Notes under the pieces: generated by a model | What the model was told of the DNA's origin: nothing | Seen by the model: the letters and a program-made list of their open reading frames with translations, nothing else | Databases searched by the model: none | Part shown: positions 1 to 8,501 of the stretch, piece after piece | Layout of the letters: the number at the start of each line of letters is the position of its first letter | How positions within the stretch are numbered: the first letter of the stretch is position 1 | Assembly: GCA_005402585.1 (NCBI GenBank) | Contig: BIFP01000068.1 | Coordinates: 1-64,000 of the forward strand | DNA length: 64,000 nucleotides | Reading direction: 5' to 3' | DNA from: Micromonosporaceae bacterium KJ-029 | Lineage (GTDB): Bacteria; Actinomycetota; Actinomycetes; Mycobacteriales; Micromonosporaceae | Translations under genes and position numbers: made by a program

Positions 1-2
1 CC

Positions 3-62
3 GAACACGAGGCACTACACGCGATGACCCACCCGGTCACCGCACCCCTGAAAACCAGCTAA
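3..62 (+). CDS. C-terminal end of an unidentified gene entering the window
   Basis: An open frame runs in from the left edge and ends at TAA 60-62, giving about 19 residues with no recognisable motif. It could be the tail of a gene of the decayed integrative element on the left, but it is too short to assign. Confidence 0.25.
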   Translation, partial: EHEALHAMTHPVTAPLKTS

Positions 63-86
63 CCAACTCTCCATCAAACCCGGGGC

Positions 87-281
87 TTGACACTTCACGC
101 GACCATCACAGACCTGATCCACGTCACGCCTGCCGATGCTGGTCCGGTCATCGACACTTTGCTTGCTGACCCCGATGTCGCAGTCCGCAAGGTTGCGGCA
201 TCTCTCCACGGCTACTGGAACGAACTTCGGGCTGAGCGCGCTCTTCCGCAGAACAGTCTCGCGCCGCACCGCAGGTCATGA
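87..281 (+). CDS. short hypothetical protein or gene remnant
   Basis: A 64-residue frame beginning with TTG. The middle part, a DPDVAVRKVAASL-like stretch, resembles an amphipathic helical repeat unit, but no full domain is present. There is no convincing ribosome site. It lies among the debris left of the integrase relic, so it is more likely a fragment than an intact gene. Confidence 0.3.
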   Translation: MTLHATITDLIHVTPADAGPVIDTLLADPDVAVRKVAASLHGYWNELRAERALPQNSLAPHRRS

Positions 282-307
282 GACACCACATGCCGCAGCC
301 AGGCCGA

Positions 308-805
308 TCACCCAGTAGGCGAGGGAGCGCCACCCTGCCGAGGAGGCGATAACGCCATCTTCTGCCAGTTACGGAACACGAAGCGGTGTACCGACTTCAA
401 CCCGACCCATAGCGCGGGATACAGCGCGGCGCGGCCGAGCCCGCGGACTGTCACCGTCGTGGTCCGGGTGACCTGCGTGCCATGACCCGCAGGGGCCATC
501 TCGAACAGATCCCCGAGATAGTCGACGTAGCGGTGGAAACCAAGATCCGTCGACTCCATATGGAATGCCAGCCGGGCCGGTGGCTCCCATACGGTGATCC
601 GCTGCCGCACTACCCCCTGCTCCGAGACACACTGCCGGGCCGCGTCCACCTCGCCTGGGCCATCGGGCAACCGGCACATCGTCGGCCGAGGCGTACCCAG
701 GTAGAACGCCGGGCACCGGGGCTGCAACTCAAGGCGTGAGTCGCAGAGTGCCGGCCACAACGCGTCGGGCGGGTGGGGCATCGTCCAGCGCGTACGCACG
801 ATCAC
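308..805 (-). CDS. SRPBCC (START-like) family protein
   Basis: A 165-residue protein with a GTG start. The N-terminal IVRTRWTMPHPPDALWPAL segment is the usual first strand and helix of SRPBCC/polyketide-cyclase-like ligand-binding proteins (function often unknown). Mid-protein segments ending in TRTTTVTVRGLG fit the antiparallel sheet, and a C-terminal helix closes the fold. There is no signal peptide or membrane segment. It is a single gene with no partner, on the outer side of the integrase relic. The family call is fairly safe; the ligand is unknown. Confidence 0.7.
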   Translation of the reverse strand: MIVRTRWTMPHPPDALWPALCDSRLELQPRCPAFYLGTPRPTMCRLPDGPGEVDAARQCVSEQGVVRQRITVWEPPARLAFHMESTDLGFHRYVDYLGDLFEMAPAGHGTQVTRTTTVTVRGLGRAALYPALWVGLKSVHRFVFRNWQKMALSPPRQGGAPSPTG

Positions 806-1076
806 GCCTCTGACGGTAAACCCGGCGTCAACGGCGGGAGATCATCTAGCCGGACGTGTTACCCACGTCCCGGGACTGATCTGTCACGCAGGTCCTGAGA
901 CCGGACACCACCGGAGACGCACTCCTCGCCGCCACCGCCGCCGCCATGGCGCGCGAGCGACGAACCATCGGCCGCGAAGAACTCGCCCACGAACTCAGGT
1001 CCACCCCTGCTGGCATCACGCCGGTTGCCGCTTGACCTGGCAGGAGAAAAGGACTCTGACCTTGGACGACGAACTG

Positions 1077-1251
1077 ATGACCGTTCCGGAGGTACTTGCC
1101 GCGCTCAACAACGTCTCGCGTAGGGACGTTCTATCGCTGGCGCGAACTCGGCATCGCCCCGGCCTGCATCCGGCTTCCCAATGGGGAGCTTCGGATATCA
1201 AAGAGGGATCTCCGGATCTGGCTGGAGCAGCGACGCGAGGTGGCGGCGTGA
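1077..1251 (+). pseudogene. excisionase (Xis-like HTH) with a one-base frameshift
   Basis: The first frame encodes MTVPEVLAALNNVSRR, the start of an actinobacterial MerR-like excisionase. One extra G in the GGG at 1123-1125 shifts the frame. The continuation TFYRWRELGIAPACIRLPNG and an RDLRIWLEQRREVAA-like end follow in the +1 frame to TGA 1249-1251. Without the extra base this would be a normal Xis of about 58 residues whose TGA overlaps the integrase GTG, the usual xis-int coupling of actinomycete integrative elements. The 200 bases upstream hold only a short coding fragment ending at 1035. Confidence 0.75.
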
Positions 1252-1547
1252 AGTCTCGCCGCGTCCGCATCTGGGCGATCAAGACCAACACCCCGGAAGG
1301 TGGCCGGCCGAAAACGGGGAAGCGGTCGTACACGGTTCGTTGGGTGGTCGCCGGCCGCGAGAAGTCCCGGACGTTCGTCACGCGGGCACTGGCTGACAGC
1401 TTCCGATCCGACCTGATGCAAGCCACCAACCAGGGCGAGGGGTTCGACGTCTTGCTCAAGGTCTACGCCAAGTGCATCGACGGGGAAGAGGCCACCGTCA
1501 ACGGCCGGATCGACGAGGCGCTGACCGGCGTTGTCTGGCCCGTATGA
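1248..1547 (+). pseudogene. tyrosine integrase with large internal deletion
   Basis: The GTG start overlaps the Xis stop. The first 68 residues (KSRRVRIWAIKTN... to NQGEGFD) are a normal N-terminus of an actinomycete site-specific integrase. The text then jumps to VYAKCIDGEEATVNGRIDEAL, which reads like the extreme C-terminal tail of the same family. The core-binding and catalytic domains (Arg-His-Arg-Tyr) are absent, so about 100 residues remain of roughly 400. The frame stays open across the junction. It ends 180 bp from the 3' end of the tRNA-Arg gene, the expected place for int in an integrated element. It cannot catalyse recombination. Confidence 0.75.
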
Positions 1548-1728
1548 TCATTCCGGATCTTGCCCTGGACATCCCGCCTGACCTGGGCAGACGCCCGCAA
1601 GATCATTCCGCGTATGTTCCGCGACCTACGACAAACAGCCGCTTTCAGTCGCCTACGGCTGCACATGACGATCAATCGGGCGCTGTGCGTATTGCCAGTT
1701 CAGTAAGCGTTTTGGCTGATCTTCGAGG

Positions 1729-1801
1729 TGCCCCCGGCAGGATTCGAACCTGCGACACACGGTTTAGGAAACCGATGCTCTATCCCCTGAGCTACGAGGG
1801 C
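1729..1801 (-). tRNA. tRNA-Arg (anticodon CCU)
   Basis: On the minus strand the 73 nt fold as a cloverleaf: acceptor GCCCTCG pairs with CGGGGGC, D arm GCTC/GAGC, anticodon loop TTCCTAA (anticodon CCT) and T arm GCAGG-TTCGAAT-CCTGC. The anticodon stem has one mismatch at its base. CCA is not encoded. The gene is a typical integration site: an integrase relic abuts its 3' side and a truncated copy of its 5' half lies 9 kb away. Confidence 0.95.
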
Positions 1802-1856
1802 GCGAGGGCACAGTCTAGCGACCTGGGAGTTCACCTGGGGTGGCAGGGAGTGGCCC
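1764..1856. repeat. left copy of tRNA 5'-half direct repeat (possible att site)
   Basis: From the anticodon loop through the tRNA 5' end and about 55 bp of its upstream flank, this segment is repeated in the same orientation at 10832-10923. The first 44 nt differ at one position. The flank is about three-quarters identical with one gap. Similarity stops exactly in the anticodon loop, the usual crossover point of tRNA-targeting integrases. Confidence 0.75.
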
Positions 1857-2088
1857 AGGTTCACCCACGTCACCCGCACCCCTGTTCTCCCAGCCCAGGA
1901 CCACAGCTCGAGCACACGAACCCTGGTTTGCGACCAGCGGTCGGCCACGGTGACCCGCGCTGGCACCGGCTGCCCCGGGTTGGCATCCGCTGGAGAGCAC
2001 ACACCGCGCACATCACCCAAGAGTGCGTGGTCGGGACTGCGGTGGCGAGGACGTCGAGGGCTCAGGGCAGCCGCGCCCAGCAGCCCGC

Positions 2089-2687
2089 CTATACCGACTG
2101 CACCATGCTGCGGCCAAGGTAATCGTCTCCGTCGCTGATGCCGGGCAGGACGAAGTAGTACCCGCCGCCGAACGGCAGCGTGTACCGCTCCAGCGCCTCG
2201 CCCGCGAGTCGCCGCTGGATGGTCGTGAAGCCCCTGTCCACGTCTCGTTGAAAGCAGATGAATATGTGGCCGACGTCCTGGGTGCCGGCCACCTCGGGGC
2301 TGCGGCGGTAGGAGTAGCCGCGGCGCAGGATCCGATACTGATCACTCTCCGCGGTACGCGGGTTCGCCCGTCGGATGTGCGCGTCCAGCGGGATCACCCG
2401 TCCGTCTGGGTCGGCCGGTAGTCGGGCTCGTCCGACTCGTACGATTGCCCGAGAGGTGCGCCGGTCTCCTTGCTGCGCCCGAACACCCGCTCATGTTCCT
2501 CGGTCGACTCCGAGTCCCACGTCTGCATCGCCAGCCGGATCAGCCGGACCACCTGGTAGCTGCCACCGACGCACCAGACGGGTTCGTCGTCACCGGGCTG
2601 CACCCACACCAGCCGCTCCATCAGCTCACGGTCGGTCGGGCACACGCAGCCATACCCACCGCTCCGGGCATCAGGGTCTACGGCCAC
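2089..2687 (-). pseudogene. Dyp-type peroxidase, truncated and frameshifted
   Basis: Two consecutive minus-strand frames make up the middle and end of a heme Dyp-type peroxidase. The first (2687-2394) has GGSYQVVRLIR and GRSKETGAPLG. The second (2397-2089) has IPLDAHIRRANPR, RRGYSY and FGGGYYFVLPG, the usual C-terminal heme-side motifs. They join at a frame break near 2395, and the N-terminal half, including the GXXDG region, is missing. No product is expected. The 290 bp between this relic and the tRNA hold nothing I recognise. Confidence 0.75.
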
Positions 2688-2997
2688 CAGGGCCGTGCCC
2701 GTTCAACCAGCCCGCCCGCGAGGCGGGAAAGTGGGTGGGCACCTCGAGGCTCAGCCACGATCACGGCGGAACACACACAGCCATCCCCACTCCCCGCCCT
2801 GCCGGCGCGGCAACCTCGAGCCTGCCGCCGTCACCGGCCGGCACCTCGGACACAATGTGCGGGACCCACGCAGCATGCTCCACCGAGCGCGGGGCAGGCG
2901 TACGGCATGGTGGCCCATCACGGCTGGTCGCCGGCCGCCGTTCCGAGACCGGCCTGATTCCTACGCCAACCACCGGTGCAGCGACTTGAATAGCGGT

Positions 2998-3558
2998 GTG
3001 CAGGTCAGCAAGGACGGGCGGGACTGGCGCGTCGGCGCCGCCGCCGACGTGGGCTGGATCGCTGGTCACACCACTGCCGGCGTCTCGATCACCACCGCCA
3101 TCCCGCCGGTCTTCGACGCCTACGCCACCACGTACCAGACCGACGACGCGACCGCCGCCGCCTACGAGCGGGCCCTTATCGAGGACCTCACCACGCACAC
3201 GCCCGCCCAGCCCTGGTGGCTGGCCTACCTCGACACCGGCGCCCACGACGTCGTCTTCCCCCACGCCCCGAGGGTGTTCCTCTACTGGAACTGGCCGTAC
3301 GTGCTGGTCCAGGCCGGCCCCGAGCAAGCCCTCACCTGGCGGACCGGCGGTCACATCCGCCACCCGCACGGCGCGCTACCCGACCTGTTCTTCCCCGCCG
3401 ACCGGTCATGGCTGGTCTCCGCGCTCTGGGACGACACCTGGACCTGCGTCGGCGGCCCGAGACCCGTGATCCACGCCCTTCAACGCGACCCCGTGGCCAA
3501 TGCCCGCCAGGTCCGACCTGACGAAGATGCGCTGCCACCGGGGCTGACCCGCGAGTGA
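2998..3558 (+). CDS. hypothetical protein
   Basis: About 186 residues from a GTG (an in-frame TTG lies 12 nt upstream). The sequence is acidic and rich in Trp, Pro and Asp, with WDDTWTCVGGPRPVI near the end and an FLYWNWPYVLVQ strand in the middle. It looks like a soluble protein of real composition, but I do not recognise the family. The frame stays open upstream to 2695, but that part has no protein-like character; the 310 bases between the peroxidase relic and this gene hold nothing else I can identify. Confidence 0.5.
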   Translation: MQVSKDGRDWRVGAAADVGWIAGHTTAGVSITTAIPPVFDAYATTYQTDDATAAAYERALIEDLTTHTPAQPWWLAYLDTGAHDVVFPHAPRVFLYWNWPYVLVQAGPEQALTWRTGGHIRHPHGALPDLFFPADRSWLVSALWDDTWTCVGGPRPVIHALQRDPVANARQVRPDEDALPPGLTRE

Positions 3559-3596
3559 CGACCCACGCCCGGGCAGCGGTCAGCCTCCGATCATGG

Positions 3597-4442
3597 CTAA
3601 CGCCCCCACTTCTCGGCAGGACGGCAGTCGCTGGTCGGTTTGCCGTAGATCCGCTTCCCGTCCGGGCCCGCGTAGCAGTGCTCGAGTTGGTCTTCGGCCT
3701 GGAACAGCGGACGCCTGTCGATCTCCGTTCCGTGGACGTCGTAGCTGACCAGTTCAGGGTCGTTGCCGGCCTTGAGTCTGGCGTCGCTGGTCATCAGGCC
3801 GAACGCGCCTTCGGAAAGTCGTGCTGTGGTGGTGTGGCCGTCACCGTGGTCGAGCACGAGCCGGTGGACGCGCCCGCTGACCCGGCCGCTGACGTTGACG
3901 TCCCCGCCGTCGAACTCGGTGGAGGTCAGCAGCAGCCGCTGCACCGGCCCGGGCAGCCAGGCACCGTGCGGCCACGGCTCGGTGGCGCCCCCGCCGGACT
4001 CCCGGGGTGTTCCCGCCCACTCCACGTCGCAGGTGGCGTAGCCGACGTCGTTCATGAACAACACCAGTGCGCGGTCACCTCGCTCGGTGGCCACCGCGAG
4101 GTCGGCCAGGGACACCGGGACGGGTTGCTCGCTCGGGTTCTGCCGGGTCTGCCGTTGCGGGGAGTTCCACTGCAGACACCGCTCGGCCGCGTCCCGCAGC
4201 GTCGGCGACAGCTCCCCGGGCCCCATGGCCAGCACCTGCACGGTCGATCGTTCCGGCCGGTCCCACACCACCGCCGCGGCACCGGACGCCACGGCCAGCA
4301 GCACCGCCGCGGCCATGGCGATCCGCAGTCGTGGGGTACGCGCCGGAGGCGGGCTCACGAAGCCGAGGATCCGGGCCCGCATCGCGCGCGCCGCCTCCGG
4401 CGGCAGGTCCCGCTCTACGGGCAGGTCGAGAATGTCGTTCAC
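3597..4442 (-). CDS. membrane-anchored protein paired with an ECF sigma factor
   Basis: A 281-residue protein starting at GTG 4442, overlapping the sigma-factor TGA by 4 nt, so probably translationally coupled. About 40 cytoplasmic residues (LPPEAARAMRARIL) precede one transmembrane helix (IAMAAAVLLAVASGAAAVVW, about residues 42-61). The rest would be extracytoplasmic, with paired cysteines. Position and topology resemble an anti-sigma factor or sigma-controlled sensor, but the N-terminus lacks the HxxxCxxC zinc motif. The role is inferred from the operon. Confidence 0.65.
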   Translation of the reverse strand: MNDILDLPVERDLPPEAARAMRARILGFVSPPPARTPRLRIAMAAAVLLAVASGAAAVVWDRPERSTVQVLAMGPGELSPTLRDAAERCLQWNSPQRQTRQNPSEQPVPVSLADLAVATERGDRALVLFMNDVGYATCDVEWAGTPRESGGGATEPWPHGAWLPGPVQRLLLTSTEFDGGDVNVSGRVSGRVHRLVLDHGDGHTTTARLSEGAFGLMTSDARLKAGNDPELVSYDVHGTEIDRRPLFQAEDQLEHCYAGPDGKRIYGKPTSDCRPAEKWGR

Positions 4443-5020
4443 CGCTTCCCCTCCTGAATCTCCTCCGGCATCAAGCGGGCCAGGCGGCTGCGCGCCCGAC
4501 TGACCCGGGACCGCACCGCCACCTCGCTGATGCCCAACGCGGCTGCCGCGTCCGGGTACGACACGCCGGACCACAGGCACAACGCCACCGCCTCCCGCTC
4601 GGCCGGCGGCAACCCGCGGACCACCGAGAGGACCTCGCCCATCCGCCGCTCGTCGTCGAGCCGCGCGGAAACCTCGTCTGCGAGGTCACCATCGGCGTAC
4701 CGCTCCGCCGGCAGGCGCCGTAGCAGCGCCAGCCACCGGCGCGCCGACCGCCACTCGGAGCGGACCGCGTTGGTGGCGACGACCAGCAACCACGGCAGCG
4801 CCGATCCGTCCACCAGCCGGGCGTCATGGCGGCGGCGCCACGCGACCAGGAACGTCGCCTGAGTGACGTCCTCGGCCGTCGACCACGACCCGGTCAGCCG
4901 GAACGCGTGGTTGTAGACTGGGCGGGAGTACCGGTCGAAGAGCCGACCGAACGCCGTCTCGTCACCGGCGGCGATCGAGGACCACAGTTCCTCGTCCGAC
5001 GGCCGTACCTGATGCCTCAC
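4439..5020 (-). CDS. ECF (extracytoplasmic function) RNA polymerase sigma factor
   Basis: A 193-residue sigma factor with region 2 (FDRYSRPVYNHAFRLTG, then DVTQATFLVAWRRR, about residues 28-62) and region 4 (LPPAEREAVALCLWSGVSY, then the ISEVAVRSRVSRAR helix, about residues 137-175). It directs RNA polymerase to a small promoter set, often including its own. Co-transcribed with the membrane protein downstream; a 38-bp gap separates it from the next operon. Confidence 0.9.
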   Translation of the reverse strand: MRHQVRPSDEELWSSIAAGDETAFGRLFDRYSRPVYNHAFRLTGSWSTAEDVTQATFLVAWRRRHDARLVDGSALPWLLVVATNAVRSEWRSARRWLALLRRLPAERYADGDLADEVSARLDDERRMGEVLSVVRGLPPAEREAVALCLWSGVSYPDAAAALGISEVAVRSRVSRARSRLARLMPEEIQEGKR

Positions 5021-5057
5021 ACCACACTATGGCCGCTCACGCCGACTCTGTTGCAGG

Positions 5058-5696
5058 TCACGGCGCACCTCTTGAACGAAAGCGGCGGACAGCCAGCGCG
5101 CGGGATCCGCCGTGCACGTATCCCGCCGCACCGACGGCGAAGATCGTGACGGCGGTGAGCCAGGACGCTGAGGTGGTGGAGGGCTGGATCGGCCAGGCCC
5201 AAGCCGCGACGGTGGCGCCGGTCTGGCGTGGAGCGGCGGCGTAGACGGCGCTCACGTAGACGAAGGCGGGCAGCCACGCCAGCCGCGCGCCGAGCAGCAC
5301 TGCGCCGCCGGCGACCAGTCCGATACAACCGAGAGTGTTGCGCACCAGTGCATGGGCGCCAAATGTGTGGGAGTCCCGCAGCCCGGCCAGGCTGAGCGCC
5401 ATGGCGGTGACGAGGGCGGCGACGAGCAGGTGACCGGCTCGCCAGGCCCGCCACGGCAGGGGTGTGCTGCGTTCGAGGTCCTCGTCGGCGCCGGCGAGGG
5501 TGGGCCCGAGCAGTAGTGCGGCCAGCAGCGGTGCGAGTGCGACCACGGGGATGCGGGCGGCGGGTCCGTCGAAGTAGGGCCTGCTGGCGAGCCAGGTTCC
5601 GGCGGCCCAGGCCAGCAGCGTGATGACGCCGACACCGGCGAGGAACGTGGGAGCGCCCCGGGAGCTCAGGTGCAGCGTGATCGGCCGGCCGGTCAC
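5058..5696 (-). CDS. ABC-2 type transporter membrane protein
   Basis: A 212-residue integral membrane protein with about six hydrophobic helices (for example FLAGVGVITLLAWAAGTW and LVAALVTAMALSLAG). Start GTG 5696 overlaps the stop of the preceding permease (GTGA). It is the last gene of a five-gene operon: sigma factor, zinc-finger protein, ATPase, permease, permease. It probably pairs with the larger permease to form the channel. The substrate is unknown. Confidence 0.7.
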   Translation of the reverse strand: MTGRPITLHLSSRGAPTFLAGVGVITLLAWAAGTWLASRPYFDGPAARIPVVALAPLLAALLLGPTLAGADEDLERSTPLPWRAWRAGHLLVAALVTAMALSLAGLRDSHTFGAHALVRNTLGCIGLVAGGAVLLGARLAWLPAFVYVSAVYAAAPRQTGATVAAWAWPIQPSTTSASWLTAVTIFAVGAAGYVHGGSRALAVRRFRSRGAP

Positions 5697-6967
5697 GGCT
5701 GCTCGCCGAGGCGAATCAGTGCCGGGATGTCGCATCGGTGGGAGGCGTCGAGGTAGGCGGCGAACCAGGAACGCTGCGCTGGCTCTGGTAGTGCGCGGAG
5801 CCTGGTGAGGGGCACGTCGTCCGGGGTGGCTGCCTCGTCGAGCATCCAGTCGGTGGCCAGGGTGTCGGCCCGGTACACCCGCTGGTCGATGCTGCGCACC
5901 CCGAACGGGTCCTCGCATCTGGCCCGGGTCACCTGCCGGAAGTCCGCCCGCAGGCTCTTCCGGCTGGCCAGACCGCCCAGCGCGGTGGACTGGTAGTCGA
6001 GGCTGAGCCAGACCGTGCCGTCGTCCCGTTCGATGGACTGGCCGGCCGGCTGGGCGGCCTGGTCGACCGCCCGCCGGGGCGCTCCGGGTATCCCGTCGAG
6101 ACGTCCCAGGATCGGCTGCACAACCTTGGTGACGTCATCGAGCAGGAAGGCGTTGATCCGGGAGAGGCACACCTGCGGGTCGCTGCTCGTGCATACCAGC
6201 TCGACCGCGGCCGGGTCGGCGGGGAGGCGGTAGGTGCCCGGGCCGGTGGTGATCGGCACGGCGGCGGCGATGGCGAGTCCGCCGGCCAGCAGGGCTGCGC
6301 GCCGCTGCCGTGCGGCGGCGGCGAGCAGCAGGACCGTCAGGGCCACCAGCCAGGCTGCCTGCAACGCGGTGACGCGGCCGGGGACGAGCGAGTACACCGC
6401 CCAGCCGGCGTAGACCGGTGAGAGCCAGGCGGCGGGCGTGCCGTCCCAGTAGGTGACGACGGCCAGGCCCAGGTAGGTGGCGAGGCCGGCGATCGGGGCC
6501 GCCACCCGCAGCGGGACGAGCCGGCCGACGAGGATGCCGACCGCGGCGGCGGTGGCCAGGGCGAGGACACCGACGGTCAGCGTCCACCACCAGCCTCCAC
6601 CGGCGTACGTCGCGACCCGCGCGATCAGCACCGCCGCTCCGGCGAACGCGACCAGCAGTCCGGCGGCGCCGGCCACGGTGACGGCGAGCCAGGCCACCAC
6701 CAGTGGTTGCCAGCCCGGGCGGGGGGTCGAGGCGATCAGCTCGTCGATGTCGCGCCGCCGTTCCCGGCCGGACTGCCACGCCCCGGCAGCGATCATGAGA
6801 GCGCACAGGATCAGCAGCGACACCCGCAGGTAGTTCGCGAGGCCCGCCCACCGGCCGGCCCAGTCGTCCGGGTGCACGGCCAGCATCCACACTCCGGCGC
6901 CGAACATCGCCGCAGCGGCGAAGGGCGCCGTACCGCGGCGTAGCTCCACCCTCAGCGCGCGCCTCAC
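5693..6967 (-). CDS. ABC-2 type transporter permease with large extracytoplasmic domain
   Basis: A 424-residue membrane protein. The N-terminal 260 residues hold about seven transmembrane helices with a cytoplasmic RERRRDIDELIASTPRP segment typical of ABC-2 permeases. The C-terminal 160 residues are soluble and contain cysteines (VELVCTSSDPQVCLSRIN), probably outside the membrane. Start GTG 6967 overlaps the ATPase stop. It would form an exporter with the ATPase and the small permease. Confidence 0.75.
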   Translation of the reverse strand: MRRALRVELRRGTAPFAAAAMFGAGVWMLAVHPDDWAGRWAGLANYLRVSLLILCALMIAAGAWQSGRERRRDIDELIASTPRPGWQPLVVAWLAVTVAGAAGLLVAFAGAAVLIARVATYAGGGWWWTLTVGVLALATAAAVGILVGRLVPLRVAAPIAGLATYLGLAVVTYWDGTPAAWLSPVYAGWAVYSLVPGRVTALQAAWLVALTVLLLAAAARQRRAALLAGGLAIAAAVPITTGPGTYRLPADPAAVELVCTSSDPQVCLSRINAFLLDDVTKVVQPILGRLDGIPGAPRRAVDQAAQPAGQSIERDDGTVWLSLDYQSTALGGLASRKSLRADFRQVTRARCEDPFGVRSIDQRVYRADTLATDWMLDEAATPDDVPLTRLRALPEPAQRSWFAAYLDASHRCDIPALIRLGEQP

Positions 6968-7719
6968 CGCGGTGCCGTCCGCGCGCCGCGCAGCACCGCC
7001 GTGTAGCCCCGCTCGATGGGGGAGTCGCCGCTGTCGCCGTCCCCACCGGCGGCGATCAATTCGTCGGGCAGGCCGGTGAAGACCAGCCGCCCGCCGTCGA
7101 GCAGGTTCACCCGAGTACACGCCGCCACGATGTCCTCGACCAGGTGCGTGCTGACCAGGACCACGGCATCCAGGCCCAGCTCCCGCAGCAGCGCCCGGAA
7201 CTGCACCCGCTGCTCCGGGTCCAGACCCGCGGTCGGCTCGTCCAACAGCAGCAGCCGCGGGTCGTTCACGATGGCCTGGGCGATGCCGGCGCGGCGCAGC
7301 ATCCCGCCGGAGAGGTGCTTCATTCGATCGTCGGCGCGCTCCAGCAGGCCGACCCGCTCGATCGCCCGGTCCACCGCCAGCGGAATCCGCGCCGGCGGCA
7401 TCTCCTTCAGCCAGGCGAAGTACTCGACGAACTCCCGGACGGTGAAGCGCGGGTAGAACCCGAACGCCTGCGGCAGGTAACCCAACTGGCGGCGCGCCTG
7501 CCGCAACGCCGGGGGGTTCCCGATGTGGTGGCCCAGCAGCCGGACCTCACCCCGGTCGGGGCGCAGCACCGTGGCCAGGACCCGCATCAGGGTGGTCTTG
7601 CCGGCTCCGTTCGGGCCGAGCAACCCGTGCACCCCCACGCCCAGCTCGAGGTCCAGGTCGTCGAAGACGACTCGCTTGCCGTAGCTGACCCGCAGGCCGT
7701 CGACGCTCACCGTCGTCAT
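6964..7719 (-). CDS. ABC transporter ATP-binding protein
   Basis: A 251-residue single nucleotide-binding domain: Walker A GPNGAGKTT (about 35-43), Q-loop LGYLPQAFGFYP, signature LSGGMLRR, Walker B LLLLDEPTAGLD and H-loop STH. LSGGM instead of LSGGQ is common in the drug/Na-export subfamily. ATG 7719 overlaps the upstream stop (ATGA). It energises the two permeases downstream. Confidence 0.92.
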   Translation of the reverse strand: MTTVSVDGLRVSYGKRVVFDDLDLELGVGVHGLLGPNGAGKTTLMRVLATVLRPDRGEVRLLGHHIGNPPALRQARRQLGYLPQAFGFYPRFTVREFVEYFAWLKEMPPARIPLAVDRAIERVGLLERADDRMKHLSGGMLRRAGIAQAIVNDPRLLLLDEPTAGLDPEQRVQFRALLRELGLDAVVLVSTHLVEDIVAACTRVNLLDGGRLVFTGLPDELIAAGGDGDSGDSPIERGYTAVLRGARTAPR

Positions 7720-8501
7720 GCCGGTTGCCTTCCCACCTGTTCCCGACGCACATACACCACCACCGCGGCCACCGCGGTGACGCCCAGCCAGCCCGGGCCG
7801 CTGGACACCAGGACCGCCAGACCGCCGACCGGCGGGGCCAGCACCACCACCGCCCACGCCCCGGCCACCACGAGCGCGGCGTACGCGGGCTCGATCAGTG
7901 AGCCGAGCGCCAGCGTCAGGGCGGTCAACGCGACACAGGGAAGCAGCCACAACCCCGGCGTACCGATGCCCGTCACCGCACCAGCCAGGACCGCGACGGG
8001 CGCCGCGACCGTGAGCACCGCCAGCGTGCGCCACAGCACGATCCGCAGACCGCCCTGCGGTGTCCCCGCGATCAGCTCGTGCAGTGGATCAGTTCGCGGC
8101 CCGTACGACAGGGCCGTACCGACAGCAGGCAGCGCAGGCGCGATCAGCAGGAGCAGCCACGGCGGAACCACCGCCGGGCTGACCGCCAACCCCGCGGTGA
8201 GCACCCCGGTGACGGCCACCGACAGAAACCACGCCGCCCGCGCCGCAGGCCCCGCACCCACCAACACCCTGATACGACGCCACCCGGTCGCCCGCCGCAC
8301 CCGCCCCTGCATCGGCAACCGGCCGCCCAAAGCCACCGCGACCGCCTCCACCACCAGAGCCGTCGACGCGTCCGATGCGATGCCCGTCCGGCAGCCCGCA
8401 CAACGGTCGAGGTGCGCCTCCACCGACCACGCGTCCACGTCAGCGAGACGCCCCTCGGCATACGCCGCCAGCACCACGGCGTCGACGTGGAACCCGGTCA
8501 C
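7716..8501 (-). CDS. zinc-finger membrane protein, probable anti-sigma factor
   Basis: A 261-residue protein. The N-terminus has HLDRCAGCR (about residues 30-38), an HxxxCxxC zinc motif that clamps ECF sigma factors in the ZAS family. About six transmembrane helices follow, an unusually large membrane part for an anti-sigma factor and similar to ABC-2 permeases, so it may combine sensing with exporter function. Overlaps its sigma factor by 4 nt (8498-8501). Confidence 0.75.
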   Translation of the reverse strand: MTGFHVDAVVLAAYAEGRLADVDAWSVEAHLDRCAGCRTGIASDASTALVVEAVAVALGGRLPMQGRVRRATGWRRIRVLVGAGPAARAAWFLSVAVTGVLTAGLAVSPAVVPPWLLLLIAPALPAVGTALSYGPRTDPLHELIAGTPQGGLRIVLWRTLAVLTVAAPVAVLAGAVTGIGTPGLWLLPCVALTALTLALGSLIEPAYAALVVAGAWAVVVLAPPVGGLAVLVSSGPGWLGVTAVAAVVVYVRREQVGRQPA

